Source: Bacteroidales bacterium (GTDB lineage: Bacteria; Bacteroidota; Bacteroidia; Bacteroidales; WCHB1-69). From it: a stretch of DNA of 64,000 nucleotides. The translations under genes and the position numbers were made by a program. The DNA lies in assembly GCA_017962845.1 (NCBI GenBank), contig JAGCUN010000026.1:17056-81055 (forward strand). The letters run 5' to 3'. The first letter of the stretch is position 1. Every line of letters starts with the position of its first letter. This document shows, piece after piece, positions 24,853 through 34,116 of the stretch. The notes beneath the pieces were generated by a model. That model was given only the letters and a program-made list of their open reading frames with translations, had not been told where the DNA came from and made no database searches.

Positions 24853-26193
24853 ATGGCTAAAAAAAATGTATTTAAACGTAAGATTTACAGTAAGATGTTG
24901 CAATGGAAGCAGGAACGAAATGGCAGAACCGCGCTTCTGTTGAAGGGTGCAAGGCGTGTGGGGAAGTCCACCATCGTGGAAGAATTTGCCCGAAAAGAGT
25001 ACAAATCCTATCTGCTCATCGACTTTTCAGAAACGTCAGAGGAAGTGAAATCACTGTTTTCGGACTTGATGGACTTGGACTACATCTTCCTCCGCTTGCA
25101 GACTATCTATCATGTTGTACTGGAAACCCGCCAGTCGGTGGTTATTTTTGACGAGGTTCAAAAATGTCCACAAGCACGTCAGGCCATCAAAAAGCTGGTG
25201 AAAGACGGACGTTATGACTATATTGAGACAGGATCGCTGATTTCCATCCGGAAGAACACGGAGCACATCCTCATACCCAGCGAGGAGACACGGTTGGAGA
25301 TGTTCCCGATGGACTACGAGGAGTTCCGTTGGGCACTAGAAGATACAGCCACGGTACCGCTTCTACGCCAATTCTATGACAAGCAACTGCCTTTGGGACA
25401 GGCCTTCCGAAAAAGCATGCGCGATTTCCGGCTCTATATGCTGGTAGGTGGGATGCCACAGGCCGTAAGTGAGTATTTGGAAACGAACAACTTAAGCAAA
25501 GTAGATGCGGTGAAACGTGAAATCATTGAGTTGTACTTGGATGATTTTCTAAAAATAGACCCGAGCGGTCGGGCATCACGGCTTTTCAAGGCTATTCCGT
25601 CGGAGTTGAATAAAAATTCTTCTCGTTATCACGTGGGAAGCGTTCTCAATGACAGCGAACGAAAGAATTTGGACGAGGTTCTGGAATCTATGAGGGAAAG
25701 TATGGTGGTGAATGTCTCCTACCACGCCAATGACCCCAATGTGGGACTAGCTCTAAACAGTAACACCAATCAGTACAAGATGTTTGTGGGAGACACAGGC
25801 TTGTTCGTGACATTAGCATTCTGGGACAAGGATGTGACGGAAAATCTGATATACGAGAAGTTACTATCCGACAAACTGTCAGCCAACTTGGGTTATGTAT
25901 ATGAGAATGTAGTGGCGCAGATACTTACAGCGACAGGAAATAAGTTGTATTACCACACCTGGCCGACAGAAGACGAAAAGCACAATTATGAAGTGGACTT
26001 CCTGCTCTCACGAGGGAGCAAGATATGGCCGTTGGAAGTAAAATCATCAGGATATAAGACACACGCCTCATTGGATGCTTTTTGCAAGAAATTTTCCAAA
26101 CGGGTACATAACCGCTATTTGGTTTACACCAAAGATTACCACAAGGATGGAAACACCACACTATTGCCTGTAATGATGACAATGTTTTTGTGA
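24853..26193 (+). CDS. AAA-type ATPase with DUF4143 C-terminal domain
   Basis: 446 residues. The N-terminal ATPase has Walker A GARRVGKST (32-40) and Walker B VVIFDEVQKC (near 96-105). The C-terminal DUF4143 domain has the restriction-endonuclease-like pattern EVDFLLSRGSKIWPLEVKSS. These proteins are very common in gut Bacteroidales, usually in many copies, and their role is unknown. Ideas in the literature include nuclease or DNA-related work. It stands alone with its own promoter and repeat array. Confidence 0.88.
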   Translation: MAKKNVFKRKIYSKMLQWKQERNGRTALLLKGARRVGKSTIVEEFARKEYKSYLLIDFSETSEEVKSLFSDLMDLDYIFLRLQTIYHVVLETRQSVVIFDEVQKCPQARQAIKKLVKDGRYDYIETGSLISIRKNTEHILIPSEETRLEMFPMDYEEFRWALEDTATVPLLRQFYDKQLPLGQAFRKSMRDFRLYMLVGGMPQAVSEYLETNNLSKVDAVKREIIELYLDDFLKIDPSGRASRLFKAIPSELNKNSSRYHVGSVLNDSERKNLDEVLESMRESMVVNVSYHANDPNVGLALNSNTNQYKMFVGDTGLFVTLAFWDKDVTENLIYEKLLSDKLSANLGYVYENVVAQILTATGNKLYYHTWPTEDEKHNYEVDFLLSRGSKIWPLEVKSSGYKTHASLDAFCKKFSKRVHNRYLVYTKDYHKDGNTTLLPVMMTMFL

Positions 26194-26220
26194 ACAGAAA
26201 ATACATAATTGATTTTTCAC

Positions 26221-26229
26221 TATTTTTGC
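26221..26229 (+). promoter_or_regulatory. -7 promoter element for the TrmH-family gene
   Basis: TATTTTTGC, 24 bp before the start at 26254. Confidence 0.7.
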
Positions 26230-26253
26230 ATCTGAAATTTTAATCCATCAAAG

Positions 26254-26841
26254 ATGAAGAAATTGAGCATGGATGAACTCGGGCGGGTGAGCACGGAGGA
26301 GTTCAAGGAGCAGGAGAAGACTCCGCTGGTAGTGGTTTTGGATAATGTGCGGAGCATGTACAATGTGGGCTCGCTGTTCCGCACGTGCGACGGCTTTGCG
26401 GTGGAGGCGCTGTATCTGTGCGGCATCACCGCCTGTCCGCCCCACAAGGAGATTGCGAAGACGGCGTTAGGGGCCACAGAATCAGTGTGTTGGAAGCACT
26501 TTGGCAGCACTGTGGAGGCGGTTAACGACCTGAAGGCGCAAGGATATCGCGTGTGGGCGGTGGAGCAGGTGGACACGTCGGTCTCGCTGGAAGAGTACGC
26601 ACCCACTAAAGGAGAGAAGGTGGCCATCGTGTTGGGCAACGAAGTTTTCGGGGTGGATGATGAGGTGTTAGCCTTATGTGATGGCGCGATTGAAATTCCG
26701 CAGTATGGCACCAAACACTCCTTCAACGTGTCGGTAGCGGGCGCCATCGTGATATGGGAAATCTCTAAAAAAATCCTCCCGAAATTGATATCTCAAAATC
26801 ACAGAGAGCTTACTGGGTATTTTTTCAAAAAAAGAGTTTAG
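26254..26841 (+). CDS. TrmH/SpoU-family RNA 2'-O-methyltransferase
   Basis: 195 residues, a single SPOUT domain with the deep trefoil knot. Motif 1 is NVRSMYNVGSLFRTCDG (Arg near 38), motif 2 IVLGNEVFGV and motif 3 IPQYGTKHSFNVSVAGAI. It methylates a ribose 2'-OH in tRNA or rRNA; the target is not determinable. There is no N-terminal RNA-binding domain as in RlmB, so a tRNA target (TrmH/TrmL-like) is a reasonable guess. Confidence 0.9.
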   Translation: MKKLSMDELGRVSTEEFKEQEKTPLVVVLDNVRSMYNVGSLFRTCDGFAVEALYLCGITACPPHKEIAKTALGATESVCWKHFGSTVEAVNDLKAQGYRVWAVEQVDTSVSLEEYAPTKGEKVAIVLGNEVFGVDDEVLALCDGAIEIPQYGTKHSFNVSVAGAIVIWEISKKILPKLISQNHRELTGYFFKKRV

Positions 26842-26869
26842 GGTGAATAAAAAATAGCAGATTTTATCG

Positions 26870-26878
26870 TAAATTTGC
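26870..26878 (+). promoter_or_regulatory. -7 promoter element for the TonB-receptor operon
   Basis: TAAATTTGC, 18 bp before the start at 26897; probably drives 26897-33024. Confidence 0.7.
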
Positions 26879-26896
26879 CGCCTTAAAAATACGACT

Positions 26897-29218
26897 ATGC
26901 TTTTAAGGCTCAAAAAATACATTATCTCATTTATTTTAAGCATTTTATCCACATTTACCTTTGCTCAAAGCGGCGGTATAAATGGCTTTGTTTATGACGC
27001 CACATCAGGCGAACCCATTGCTTATGCCATGGTACGGTTTACTGGCACTAACTTCGGTGCAGTTACAGAAAAAAGCGGTGCCTATATCATCACGAAAGTA
27101 CCGGCAGGAAAATATGAATTAGAAGTCTCCTTTTTCGGTTACAAGACCATCCTCGACTCGGTGGAGATCACCAATATGGTGGTGAGCCGCAACTACACGA
27201 TGTCACCCGACAACATCATGCTGGAGGGCATCAACGTGAGTGCGGAGTCGCAGCGGGTAATCACAGAGACGCGCACCTCAGTCATCTCGGTATCCACCAA
27301 AGACATCAAGCAGATGCCCTCTATTGGCGGCACACCCGACTTCGCGCAGTACTTGCAAGTGCTGCCTGGCGTGGTGTCCACTGGCGACCAGGGCGGGCAG
27401 CTGTACATCCGTGGCGGCACCCCGATACAGAACATGCTTCTGCTGGATGGAATGCTGATTTACAATCCCTTCCACTCCATCGGCTTGTTCTCGGTGTTCG
27501 ACAGCGACATCATCGGTTCGGCGGAAGTCTATACCGGCGGCTTCGGGGCGGAGTTCGGCGGCAGAATCTCTTCGGTGATGGACATCCGCACCCGCGACGG
27601 CAACCGCAAGCACATCACTGGCAAGGTCGACCTTAACACCTTTGGTGCCAAGTTGTTATTAGAAGGGCCTTTTATTAAGATGAAAGAGAACAGTGCCTTC
27701 TCGCTCGGCTACATCCTGTCGGTGAAGGGGTCTTATCTGAAATATTCCTCAAAAGCCTTCTACCCATACGTAAACGACGGATTGCCATACAATTACCTTG
27801 ACATCTATGGTAAAATTTCCCTCACGGGCAAAAGCGGTTCCAAGCTCAACTTCTTCGGTTTCCGCTTTGACGACAAGGTGGATTACACCAAAATCGCCAC
27901 TTACAAATGGACCAATTACGGCGTGGGGTGCAACTTCCTGATTGTGCCCGGCCGCGCCCCCATGCTTATCGAAGGAACCATCGGCTACACCAACTACTAC
28001 ACCGCCCTTGACGACCAAGACAACAAGCCTTCCAACCTTTCCCTCAACACTTCCTCCAAAGACACTAACACCCGCCAAAGCGCGCTCAACGGTTTTGTGG
28101 CCAACCTGAAATTCACCTACTACTTTGGAAAGAGCCAACTCTCACTCGGAGCGGAATTTTCAGGCAACACCGTACGTTACGTCTTCTTCGAGACCCAGTC
28201 GGCAGCCTCTCACAAGTCGGTAGTGGACTACACCAGCGACGTGGGCCTTTTCATCAAATACAAGTACAACTGGCGCGACAAGATCCTGATTGAGCCGAGC
28301 TTCCGGTTCCAATACTACGCCTCGCTCGGCAAGAGCTCCCCCGAGCCGCGACTATCGTTCAAATACAACATCACACCGAAGGTGCGCTTGAAGTTAGCGG
28401 CGGGCATGTTCTCGCAGAACCTCGTGGCCGCCACTTCCGACCGCGACGTGGTGAACCTGTTCACCGGCTTCCTCTCCAGTCCGCTACAGATTCCCGACAC
28501 ATTGCCCAACGGCAAGGAAATCGAATCCAGCATGCAGAAATCACAGCATGTGATCTTAGGTCTTGAGCTGGACGTTATCCCCTTTACCACCATCAACATT
28601 GAAGGCTACTATAAAAACTTCTCGGTGCTGACCTCCATCAACCGTTACAAAATGTTCAAGGAAGACTTGGACTATATGTTCGAAACAGGGAAAGCCTATG
28701 GCGGCGACATCACTATCGAATTTTCTTACAAGGGTCTTGACCTCCGCGTGGTGTATGCATTAGGATGGGTGAAACGCAACGACGGGCGCATGGTGTACGA
28801 GCCCCATTTCGACCGCCGCCACAATGTCAACTTCCTGGCTTCCTATAGCTTCGGGAAACGCAAAAGCTGGCAGTTTGACATACGTTGGAACTTCGGCACA
28901 GGATTCCCTTACACCCAAACCCAAGCCTACTATCCCAACATGGACATCACCTCCTATGATGTCAACTATCTCAGCAATAATGAAGGACTTGACTTCATGC
29001 TGGCTGACTACAATAAAGGTCGTTTGCCCAATTATCACCGTTTGGACATCAGCATCAAGAAGAGTTTCCATATTGGCGAACGCCATGTGATTGAGGTGAG
29101 CGCCGGTGCCACCAACCTTTACAATTACAAAAACGTATTTTATAAAGACCGCATCACCAACAAGACCATCTACCAGCTGCCGTTGCTGTACAGCGTTGGC
29201 TTCAGCTGGCAGTTCTGA
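26897..29218 (+). CDS. TonB-dependent outer-membrane receptor
   Basis: 773 residues. Signal peptide to about 23, then a carboxypeptidase-regulatory-like beta domain (25-110), a plug domain (about 115-235; VLPGVVSTGDQGGQLYIRGG, then GFGAEFGGRISSVMDIRTRDG) and a 22-strand-type barrel ending in a C-terminal aromatic (FSWQF). It imports a substrate through the outer membrane with energy from TonB. Receptors of this subtype are commonly paired with a DUF4249 lipoprotein. Here the nearest DUF4249 gene is on the other strand beyond uvrA (33036-33983). No SusD-like gene follows. Confidence 0.9.
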   Translation: MLLRLKKYIISFILSILSTFTFAQSGGINGFVYDATSGEPIAYAMVRFTGTNFGAVTEKSGAYIITKVPAGKYELEVSFFGYKTILDSVEITNMVVSRNYTMSPDNIMLEGINVSAESQRVITETRTSVISVSTKDIKQMPSIGGTPDFAQYLQVLPGVVSTGDQGGQLYIRGGTPIQNMLLLDGMLIYNPFHSIGLFSVFDSDIIGSAEVYTGGFGAEFGGRISSVMDIRTRDGNRKHITGKVDLNTFGAKLLLEGPFIKMKENSAFSLGYILSVKGSYLKYSSKAFYPYVNDGLPYNYLDIYGKISLTGKSGSKLNFFGFRFDDKVDYTKIATYKWTNYGVGCNFLIVPGRAPMLIEGTIGYTNYYTALDDQDNKPSNLSLNTSSKDTNTRQSALNGFVANLKFTYYFGKSQLSLGAEFSGNTVRYVFFETQSAASHKSVVDYTSDVGLFIKYKYNWRDKILIEPSFRFQYYASLGKSSPEPRLSFKYNITPKVRLKLAAGMFSQNLVAATSDRDVVNLFTGFLSSPLQIPDTLPNGKEIESSMQKSQHVILGLELDVIPFTTINIEGYYKNFSVLTSINRYKMFKEDLDYMFETGKAYGGDITIEFSYKGLDLRVVYALGWVKRNDGRMVYEPHFDRRHNVNFLASYSFGKRKSWQFDIRWNFGTGFPYTQTQAYYPNMDITSYDVNYLSNNEGLDFMLADYNKGRLPNYHRLDISIKKSFHIGERHVIEVSAGATNLYNYKNVFYKDRITNKTIYQLPLLYSVGFSWQF

Positions 29219-29255
29219 TGCTATTGATCTTCATCCTTAACAGACTCATCCCTCA

Positions 29256-30191
29256 ATGGAAAACAAGAAAAAAATATGGATATGGTGCGGTGGCATGACT
29301 GCTGGTATTGTGGTGTGCCTTTGTGTATGGGGCACCCTACAGCATCACACGCAAGCACAAGAGGAGAAAGCAGAGCCTGCGCGCACCAATTATTACACCA
29401 ACGTGCTGGCTAATCCTCCTCTACCCGAGAGTCTCACCTTTTGTGGAGAGAAGGTGCCGCTCGACGACCCCATGGTGCGCGAATCACTCGACCGCGAACT
29501 GACCGCCATCTGCTACCAGCACTCCACCACCCTGCTCTGCCTGAAACGTGCGAGACGCTACTTCCCCGTCATCGAGAAAATCCTGAAAGAGGACACTGTA
29601 CCCGAGGACATCAAATACCTGTGCGTGGCCGAAAGCAGTCTCTCCAATGCCGTGTCACCCGCCAAGGCAGTCGGTTTCTGGCAATTTCTCGAATCCACCG
29701 CCAAAAGTTACGGACTGACCATAAACGACGATGTGGATGAAAGATATGATTTGGGAAAAAGCACTCATGCTGCCTGTAAGTATCTGAAGAAGGGGAAAAA
29801 ATCGTTAGGGAAATGGTCGCTGGCAGCTGCCGGCTATAATATGGGAGATGGCGGTGTACGAAAAAATGTCAACAACCAGTCACAAGACGAGTACTGGGAC
29901 CTCTACCTCAATTCCGAGACCGCACGCTACGTGTACCGCATCCTCGCCTATAAACTGCTATTCGAAAACCCCGACCTCTATGGTGTGCGCCTCAACGAAA
30001 GCGACAAATATGCGCCCTACGATTGTGAAGAGATTACGATTACCTCATCCGTACCCAACTTGTACACCTTCTGTCAGGAGAATGGCATGACTTACAAGGA
30101 ATTAAAAACTCTCAACCCGTGGTTGCGAAGCACCAAATTGACGGTGAGTTCTGGTAAAAGCTATACCATCAAAAAATTCAAAAAGAAATAG
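29256..30191 (+). CDS. Lytic murein transglycosylase with LysM-like C terminus
   Basis: 311 residues. N-terminal membrane segment (IWCGGMTAGIVVCLCVW), then an SLT domain with the catalytic glutamate in AESSLSNAVSPAKAVGFWQF and the motif AAGYNMGDGGVRK. The C-terminal 55 residues (VPNLYTFCQENGMTYKELKTLNP) are LysM-like and should bind peptidoglycan. It resembles MltD. It cleaves glycan strands to 1,6-anhydro ends. It sits between a TonB receptor (37 bp upstream) and uvrA (1 bp downstream). Confidence 0.9.
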   Translation: MENKKKIWIWCGGMTAGIVVCLCVWGTLQHHTQAQEEKAEPARTNYYTNVLANPPLPESLTFCGEKVPLDDPMVRESLDRELTAICYQHSTTLLCLKRARRYFPVIEKILKEDTVPEDIKYLCVAESSLSNAVSPAKAVGFWQFLESTAKSYGLTINDDVDERYDLGKSTHAACKYLKKGKKSLGKWSLAAAGYNMGDGGVRKNVNNQSQDEYWDLYLNSETARYVYRILAYKLLFENPDLYGVRLNESDKYAPYDCEEITITSSVPNLYTFCQENGMTYKELKTLNPWLRSTKLTVSSGKSYTIKKFKKK

Positions 30192-30192
30192 G

Positions 30193-33024
30193 ATGGCGAA
30201 AGTTGCAGAAGATCAGCTGATTGTCACTGGTGCGAGGGAAAACAACCTGAAGGATGTGTCCGTCAAGCTTCCCCACAATAAGCTCATTGTAATGACGGGG
30301 TTGAGCGGCAGCGGAAAGTCTTCTTTGGCTTTCGACACGATTTATGCGGAAGGGCAACGCCGCTACATGGAGACCTTCTCGGCCTACGCCCGACAGTTTG
30401 TCGGCAACTACGAGCATCCCGACGTGGATAAGATTACGGGGCTGAATCCGGTCATCGCTATTGAACAGAAAACCACCAACAAGAATCCCCGCTCCACCGT
30501 CGGCACCATCACGGAAGTATATGACTTTCTGCGACTTCTGTTTGCCCGTGTGGCTACAGCCTACTCGTATGTCACCGGCGAAAAGATGATCCGCTATACC
30601 GAGTCGGAGTTGATTGAAATGCTCTCCGACACTTACGACGGCCGCGACATCACCATCCTCGCCCCCGCCGTGAAACGCAGAAAGGGCCACTACCGCGAGC
30701 TCTTCGAGACCATCCGCAAACGCGGATTTTCCAAGGTGCGTGTGGATGGCGAAATCCGCCAGCTCACCCTCAACATGGTGGTGGACCGCTACAAAATCCA
30801 CGACATCGAGACAGTGATTGACCGGCTGACGCTGCACGACAACTCCAAGGCGCGCCTCACCAACAGTCTGCGACTTGCCCTCAAAAACGGAAAGGGCGTG
30901 CTGATGGTGCTCGACCACGCCACCGGAGAGGTGAAAAACTACAGCAAGTACCTGATGTGCCCCACCTCGGGCATCTCCTACCCCGAACCCGAACCCAACA
31001 CCTTCTCGTTCAATTCGCCCTACGGCGCTTGCGAAAAGTGCAACGGTCTCGGCTATATCACAGAGGTGGATTTGAAAAAAATCATCCCCGACGAAAAAAA
31101 ATCCATCAAAAACGGTGCTATCATCCCGTTAGGAACCTATAAGAACAGTCAGATTTTCAGACAGATAGAAGCTCTTGGAGAAAAGTACGGCTTCGACTTG
31201 GACACCCCTATTGGAGAACTGTCCGACTCGGTCATCAACACCATCCTGTACGGCACCGACGAGCCGCTCAAGGTGAGACGTGAGTTTTCGGGTATGTCGC
31301 CGGTGAGCATGAACTACGAGGGCATCATCAACTTCATCAAAGAATTTGACTTGGAGAGCGCACCCGCCAACATCCGAAAATGGATTCAGAGCTTCCTCAA
31401 CGAAGTGCCCTGTCCGGAATGTCATGGTGCGCGGCTCCGCACTGAGTCGCTGCATTTTAAGATTGGCGGGAAGAACATCGCGGAATTGGCGGCCATGGAC
31501 ATCGCCGACCTGTCGGCATGGATCGACCAGTGTCCGAAGCACCTCACCGACACGCAGAACAAGATTGCCTACGAGGTGCTGCGCGAGATTAAGTATCGTC
31601 TGAGTTTCTTGGAAGAGGTGGGCATCCAATACCTTTCGCTCAACCTGCCGGCGCGTGCGCTGTCGGGCGGCGAGGCACAACGCATCCGCCTGGCCACCCA
31701 GATCAGCTCCCGTCTGGTGAACGTGCTTTACATCCTCGACGAGCCGAGCATCGGGCTGCACCAGCGCGACAACCAGCAACTTATCACCGCCCTGAAGCAA
31801 CTGCGCGACATGGGCAACTCGGTCATCGTAGTGGAACACGACCGCGACATGATGGAGGCCGCCGACTACATTGTAGATATCGGACCGGCAGCGGGCATCC
31901 ACGGCGGCGAGATCGTGGGAGAAGGCACCTACAAGGAGATGCTCCGCAAAAACACGCTGACCGCCCAGTACCTGAACGGCAAGAAAAGCATCAAGGTTCC
32001 GTCCACCCGGCGCGAAGGCAATGGCAAGGAGCTGACGCTCATCGGTGCTCGCGGCAACAACCTTAAAGATGTGTCGGTCACCTTCCCGTTAGGCACATTT
32101 ATTTGCGTAACAGGCGTTTCCGGAAGTGGAAAATCCTCTCTCATCAACGAAACCCTCTATCCTATCCTCAACCACCATTTCTTCCGCGCCGAGAAAAAAA
32201 CTCTTGAATACACCGAAATCATCGGCATAGGCAACCTCGACAAAGTTATCGAAATCAACCAGCAGCCCATCGGCCGTACCCCACGTTCCAACCCTGTGAC
32301 CTATATCGGCGTGTTCGACCAGATCCGGCAGCTCTACTCCAGTCTGCCTGAGGCCAAGATCCGCGGCTACAAGCCGGGACGTTTCTCCTTTAATGTTACT
32401 GGCGGACGGTGCGAGGAGTGCCGCGGCGGCGGCGTGAAGGCCATCGAGATGAACTTCCTGCCCGACGTGTATGTCACCTGCGACGCCTGCGGCGGCAAAC
32501 GCTACAACGACGAAACCCTCGAGGTGCGCTACAAAGGGAAGTCCATCAACGATGTGTTGGAGATGGACATTGAGACGGCCGTCACCTTTTTTGAGAATAT
32601 CCCCATGATTGCCAGCAAGTTGCAAACGCTCTGCGACGTCGGCTTGGGCTACATCAAGATGGGACAACCCTCTCCTACCCTGTCGGGTGGTGAGGCGCAG
32701 CGCATCAAGTTGGCGGCAGAACTCTCCAAGAAAGACACCGGCAACACCTTCTACATCCTCGACGAGCCCACCACCGGCTTGCATTTCGAGGACATCTACG
32801 TGCTGCTGGAGGTGCTCAACAAACTGGTGGAGAAGGGCAACACGGTGCTGGTCATCGAGCACAACATGGATGTGATCAAGATGGCCGACTGGATTATCGA
32901 CCTCGGGCCGGAAGGCGGCCGCTCGGGTGGCGAAATCATTGCAGAAGGCACACCCGAAGAGGTAGCGAAGAGCGGAAAAGGCCACACTGCCCAATTCCTA
33001 AAAGCCGAATTGAAAAGAAAGTAA
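30193..33024 (+). CDS. uvrA: Excinuclease ABC subunit A
   Basis: Damage-recognition ATPase of nucleotide excision repair, 943 residues. Two ABC units: Walker [10 protein letters not shown] (near 37) and GVSGSGKSS (near 640), with signatures [12 protein letters not shown] and [12 protein letters not shown]. The second zinc finger is whole (CEEC...CDAC). The first reads CPTSG (Cys256, Ser259) with CEKC (Cys280, Cys283), one cysteine short of four. It starts 1 bp after the transglycosylase stop codon, so it is co-transcribed. Confidence 0.97.
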   Translation: MAKVAEDQLIVTGARENNLKDVSVKLPHNKLIVMTGLSGSGKSSLAFDTIYAEGQRRYMETFSAYARQFVGNYEHPDVDKITGLNPVIAIEQKTTNKNPRSTVGTITEVYDFLRLLFARVATAYSYVTGEKMIRYTESELIEMLSDTYDGRDITILAPAVKRRKGHYRELFETIRKRGFSKVRVDGEIRQLTLNMVVDRYKIHDIETVIDRLTLHDNSKARLTNSLRLALKNGKGVLMVLDHATGEVKNYSKYLMCPTSGISYPEPEPNTFSFNSPYGACEKCNGLGYITEVDLKKIIPDEKKSIKNGAIIPLGTYKNSQIFRQIEALGEKYGFDLDTPIGELSDSVINTILYGTDEPLKVRREFSGMSPVSMNYEGIINFIKEFDLESAPANIRKWIQSFLNEVPCPECHGARLRTESLHFKIGGKNIAELAAMDIADLSAWIDQCPKHLTDTQNKIAYEVLREIKYRLSFLEEVGIQYLSLNLPARALSGGEAQRIRLATQISSRLVNVLYILDEPSIGLHQRDNQQLITALKQLRDMGNSVIVVEHDRDMMEAADYIVDIGPAAGIHGGEIVGEGTYKEMLRKNTLTAQYLNGKKSIKVPSTRREGNGKELTLIGARGNNLKDVSVTFPLGTFICVTGVSGSGKSSLINETLYPILNHHFFRAEKKTLEYTEIIGIGNLDKVIEINQQPIGRTPRSNPVTYIGVFDQIRQLYSSLPEAKIRGYKPGRFSFNVTGGRCEECRGGGVKAIEMNFLPDVYVTCDACGGKRYNDETLEVRYKGKSINDVLEMDIETAVTFFENIPMIASKLQTLCDVGLGYIKMGQPSPTLSGGEAQRIKLAAELSKKDTGNTFYILDEPTTGLHFEDIYVLLEVLNKLVEKGNTVLVIEHNMDVIKMADWIIDLGPEGGRSGGEIIAEGTPEEVAKSGKGHTAQFLKAELKRK

Positions 33025-33035
33025 TTGATTGTATT

Positions 33036-33983
33036 TTAACGCCTTACCAATCGGCGGCGCAACTGCGTATCATCCAAATAATAAACGGTATCGATCGTGC
33101 TGGCGAAACCGCACCAGTTGCCAATCACATTCTCGCCTTTGATATTGCACGGCACGGGGGCCGGACTCATGAACGGGTTCTGTCCAAGCGAGATGGCATA
33201 CGTCATGGCCGACCAATACTGGAAGCCATCGTAATCGATGAGGGAAGTCTTCATGTAGATGGTATCGCCTTTCCGGTAGGTCACACGGTAAAATTCTTCC
33301 TTCTCCTCATCGGTCATCGTGCTTTCAAACAATGAAGAGGGGTTGGCGCGCAAAATCTCGTAGTTGACCGTTTGTCCGTTGAAGGTGGCATCGTCGAAGG
33401 CCACGGGGAAGCTGGTCACCCAGAGGCGGTCGTGGAGCCGCTTGCCATGCACCTTGATCTGGAACATGTAATAGTCGTGGGTGGCGGGATTGTCGGTAAG
33501 TTGGATGCGGGTAGTGGGGGTGGTGTCCTGCTCGTTGGCGAAGGCCAACCATAACGAGTCGAGGTGGAAAGGTTCGAGGATGGTGGTGGAAGAGGTAAAC
33601 ACTGTATCGCCGATTTCCACCCGGAGGTCGTACCGCTTGCCTGGCTCCCCGATAATGTTGCGGCCCACATAGGCCAGATAGACAGGCGAATCCTCGCAGA
33701 GGGTGAATTGCAATTGTTCGCTCACGCCATCGCACGAAACGGTAACCACAGCATCCCTGATAAACACATCGTTCATCAAAGTTTGTAAATCAATGTGGTC
33801 GAAATAGGGAACGCTACGGCTCACAATCACCATGGCGGGCGAGCCGTTCTCGATACGCCCCTCAATCACAATTTTCCGATCATAATCGGGAATATCCACC
33901 TCTATCTCCTTCTGACAAGAAGAGAGAAAAACGGATACTAATCCAATGATTATCAATAAGATATTACGCAATGTGAAAGACAT
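33036..33983 (-). CDS. DUF4249 lipoprotein
   Basis: 316 residues from ATG 33983. The in-frame ATG at 34034 is upstream of the likely transcription start (-7 at 34006-34014), and this start gives a clean lipobox (FLSSC, then QKEIEVDIP). DUF4249 proteins are outer-membrane lipoproteins of Bacteroidota that commonly lie next to a TonB-dependent receptor and may help capture its substrate. Signature start: DYDRKIVIEGRIENGSPAMV, then RSVPYF. It converges with uvrA (11 bp between). Confidence 0.85.
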   Translation of the reverse strand: MSFTLRNILLIIIGLVSVFLSSCQKEIEVDIPDYDRKIVIEGRIENGSPAMVIVSRSVPYFDHIDLQTLMNDVFIRDAVVTVSCDGVSEQLQFTLCEDSPVYLAYVGRNIIGEPGKRYDLRVEIGDTVFTSSTTILEPFHLDSLWLAFANEQDTTPTTRIQLTDNPATHDYYMFQIKVHGKRLHDRLWVTSFPVAFDDATFNGQTVNYEILRANPSSLFESTMTDEEKEEFYRVTYRKGDTIYMKTSLIDYDGFQYWSAMTYAISLGQNPFMSPAPVPCNIKGENVIGNWCGFASTIDTVYYLDDTQLRRRLVRR

Positions 33984-34005
33984 TATTGAATCATGAATAA
34001 CGTTG

Positions 34006-34014
34006 GCAAAATTA
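34006..34014 (-). promoter_or_regulatory. -7 promoter element for the DUF4249 gene
   Basis: TAATTTTGC on the minus strand, 23 bp before ATG 33983; it decides the start. Confidence 0.7.
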
Positions 34015-34116
34015 CGCATAAATTTGAAACTCACAATAGCTTGTGGCTTCAGAATATTTCTTCAATTAAATCAAAATATTGTGAACTCAACAGCTTATCA
34101 CGCTTCCATCACCCTA

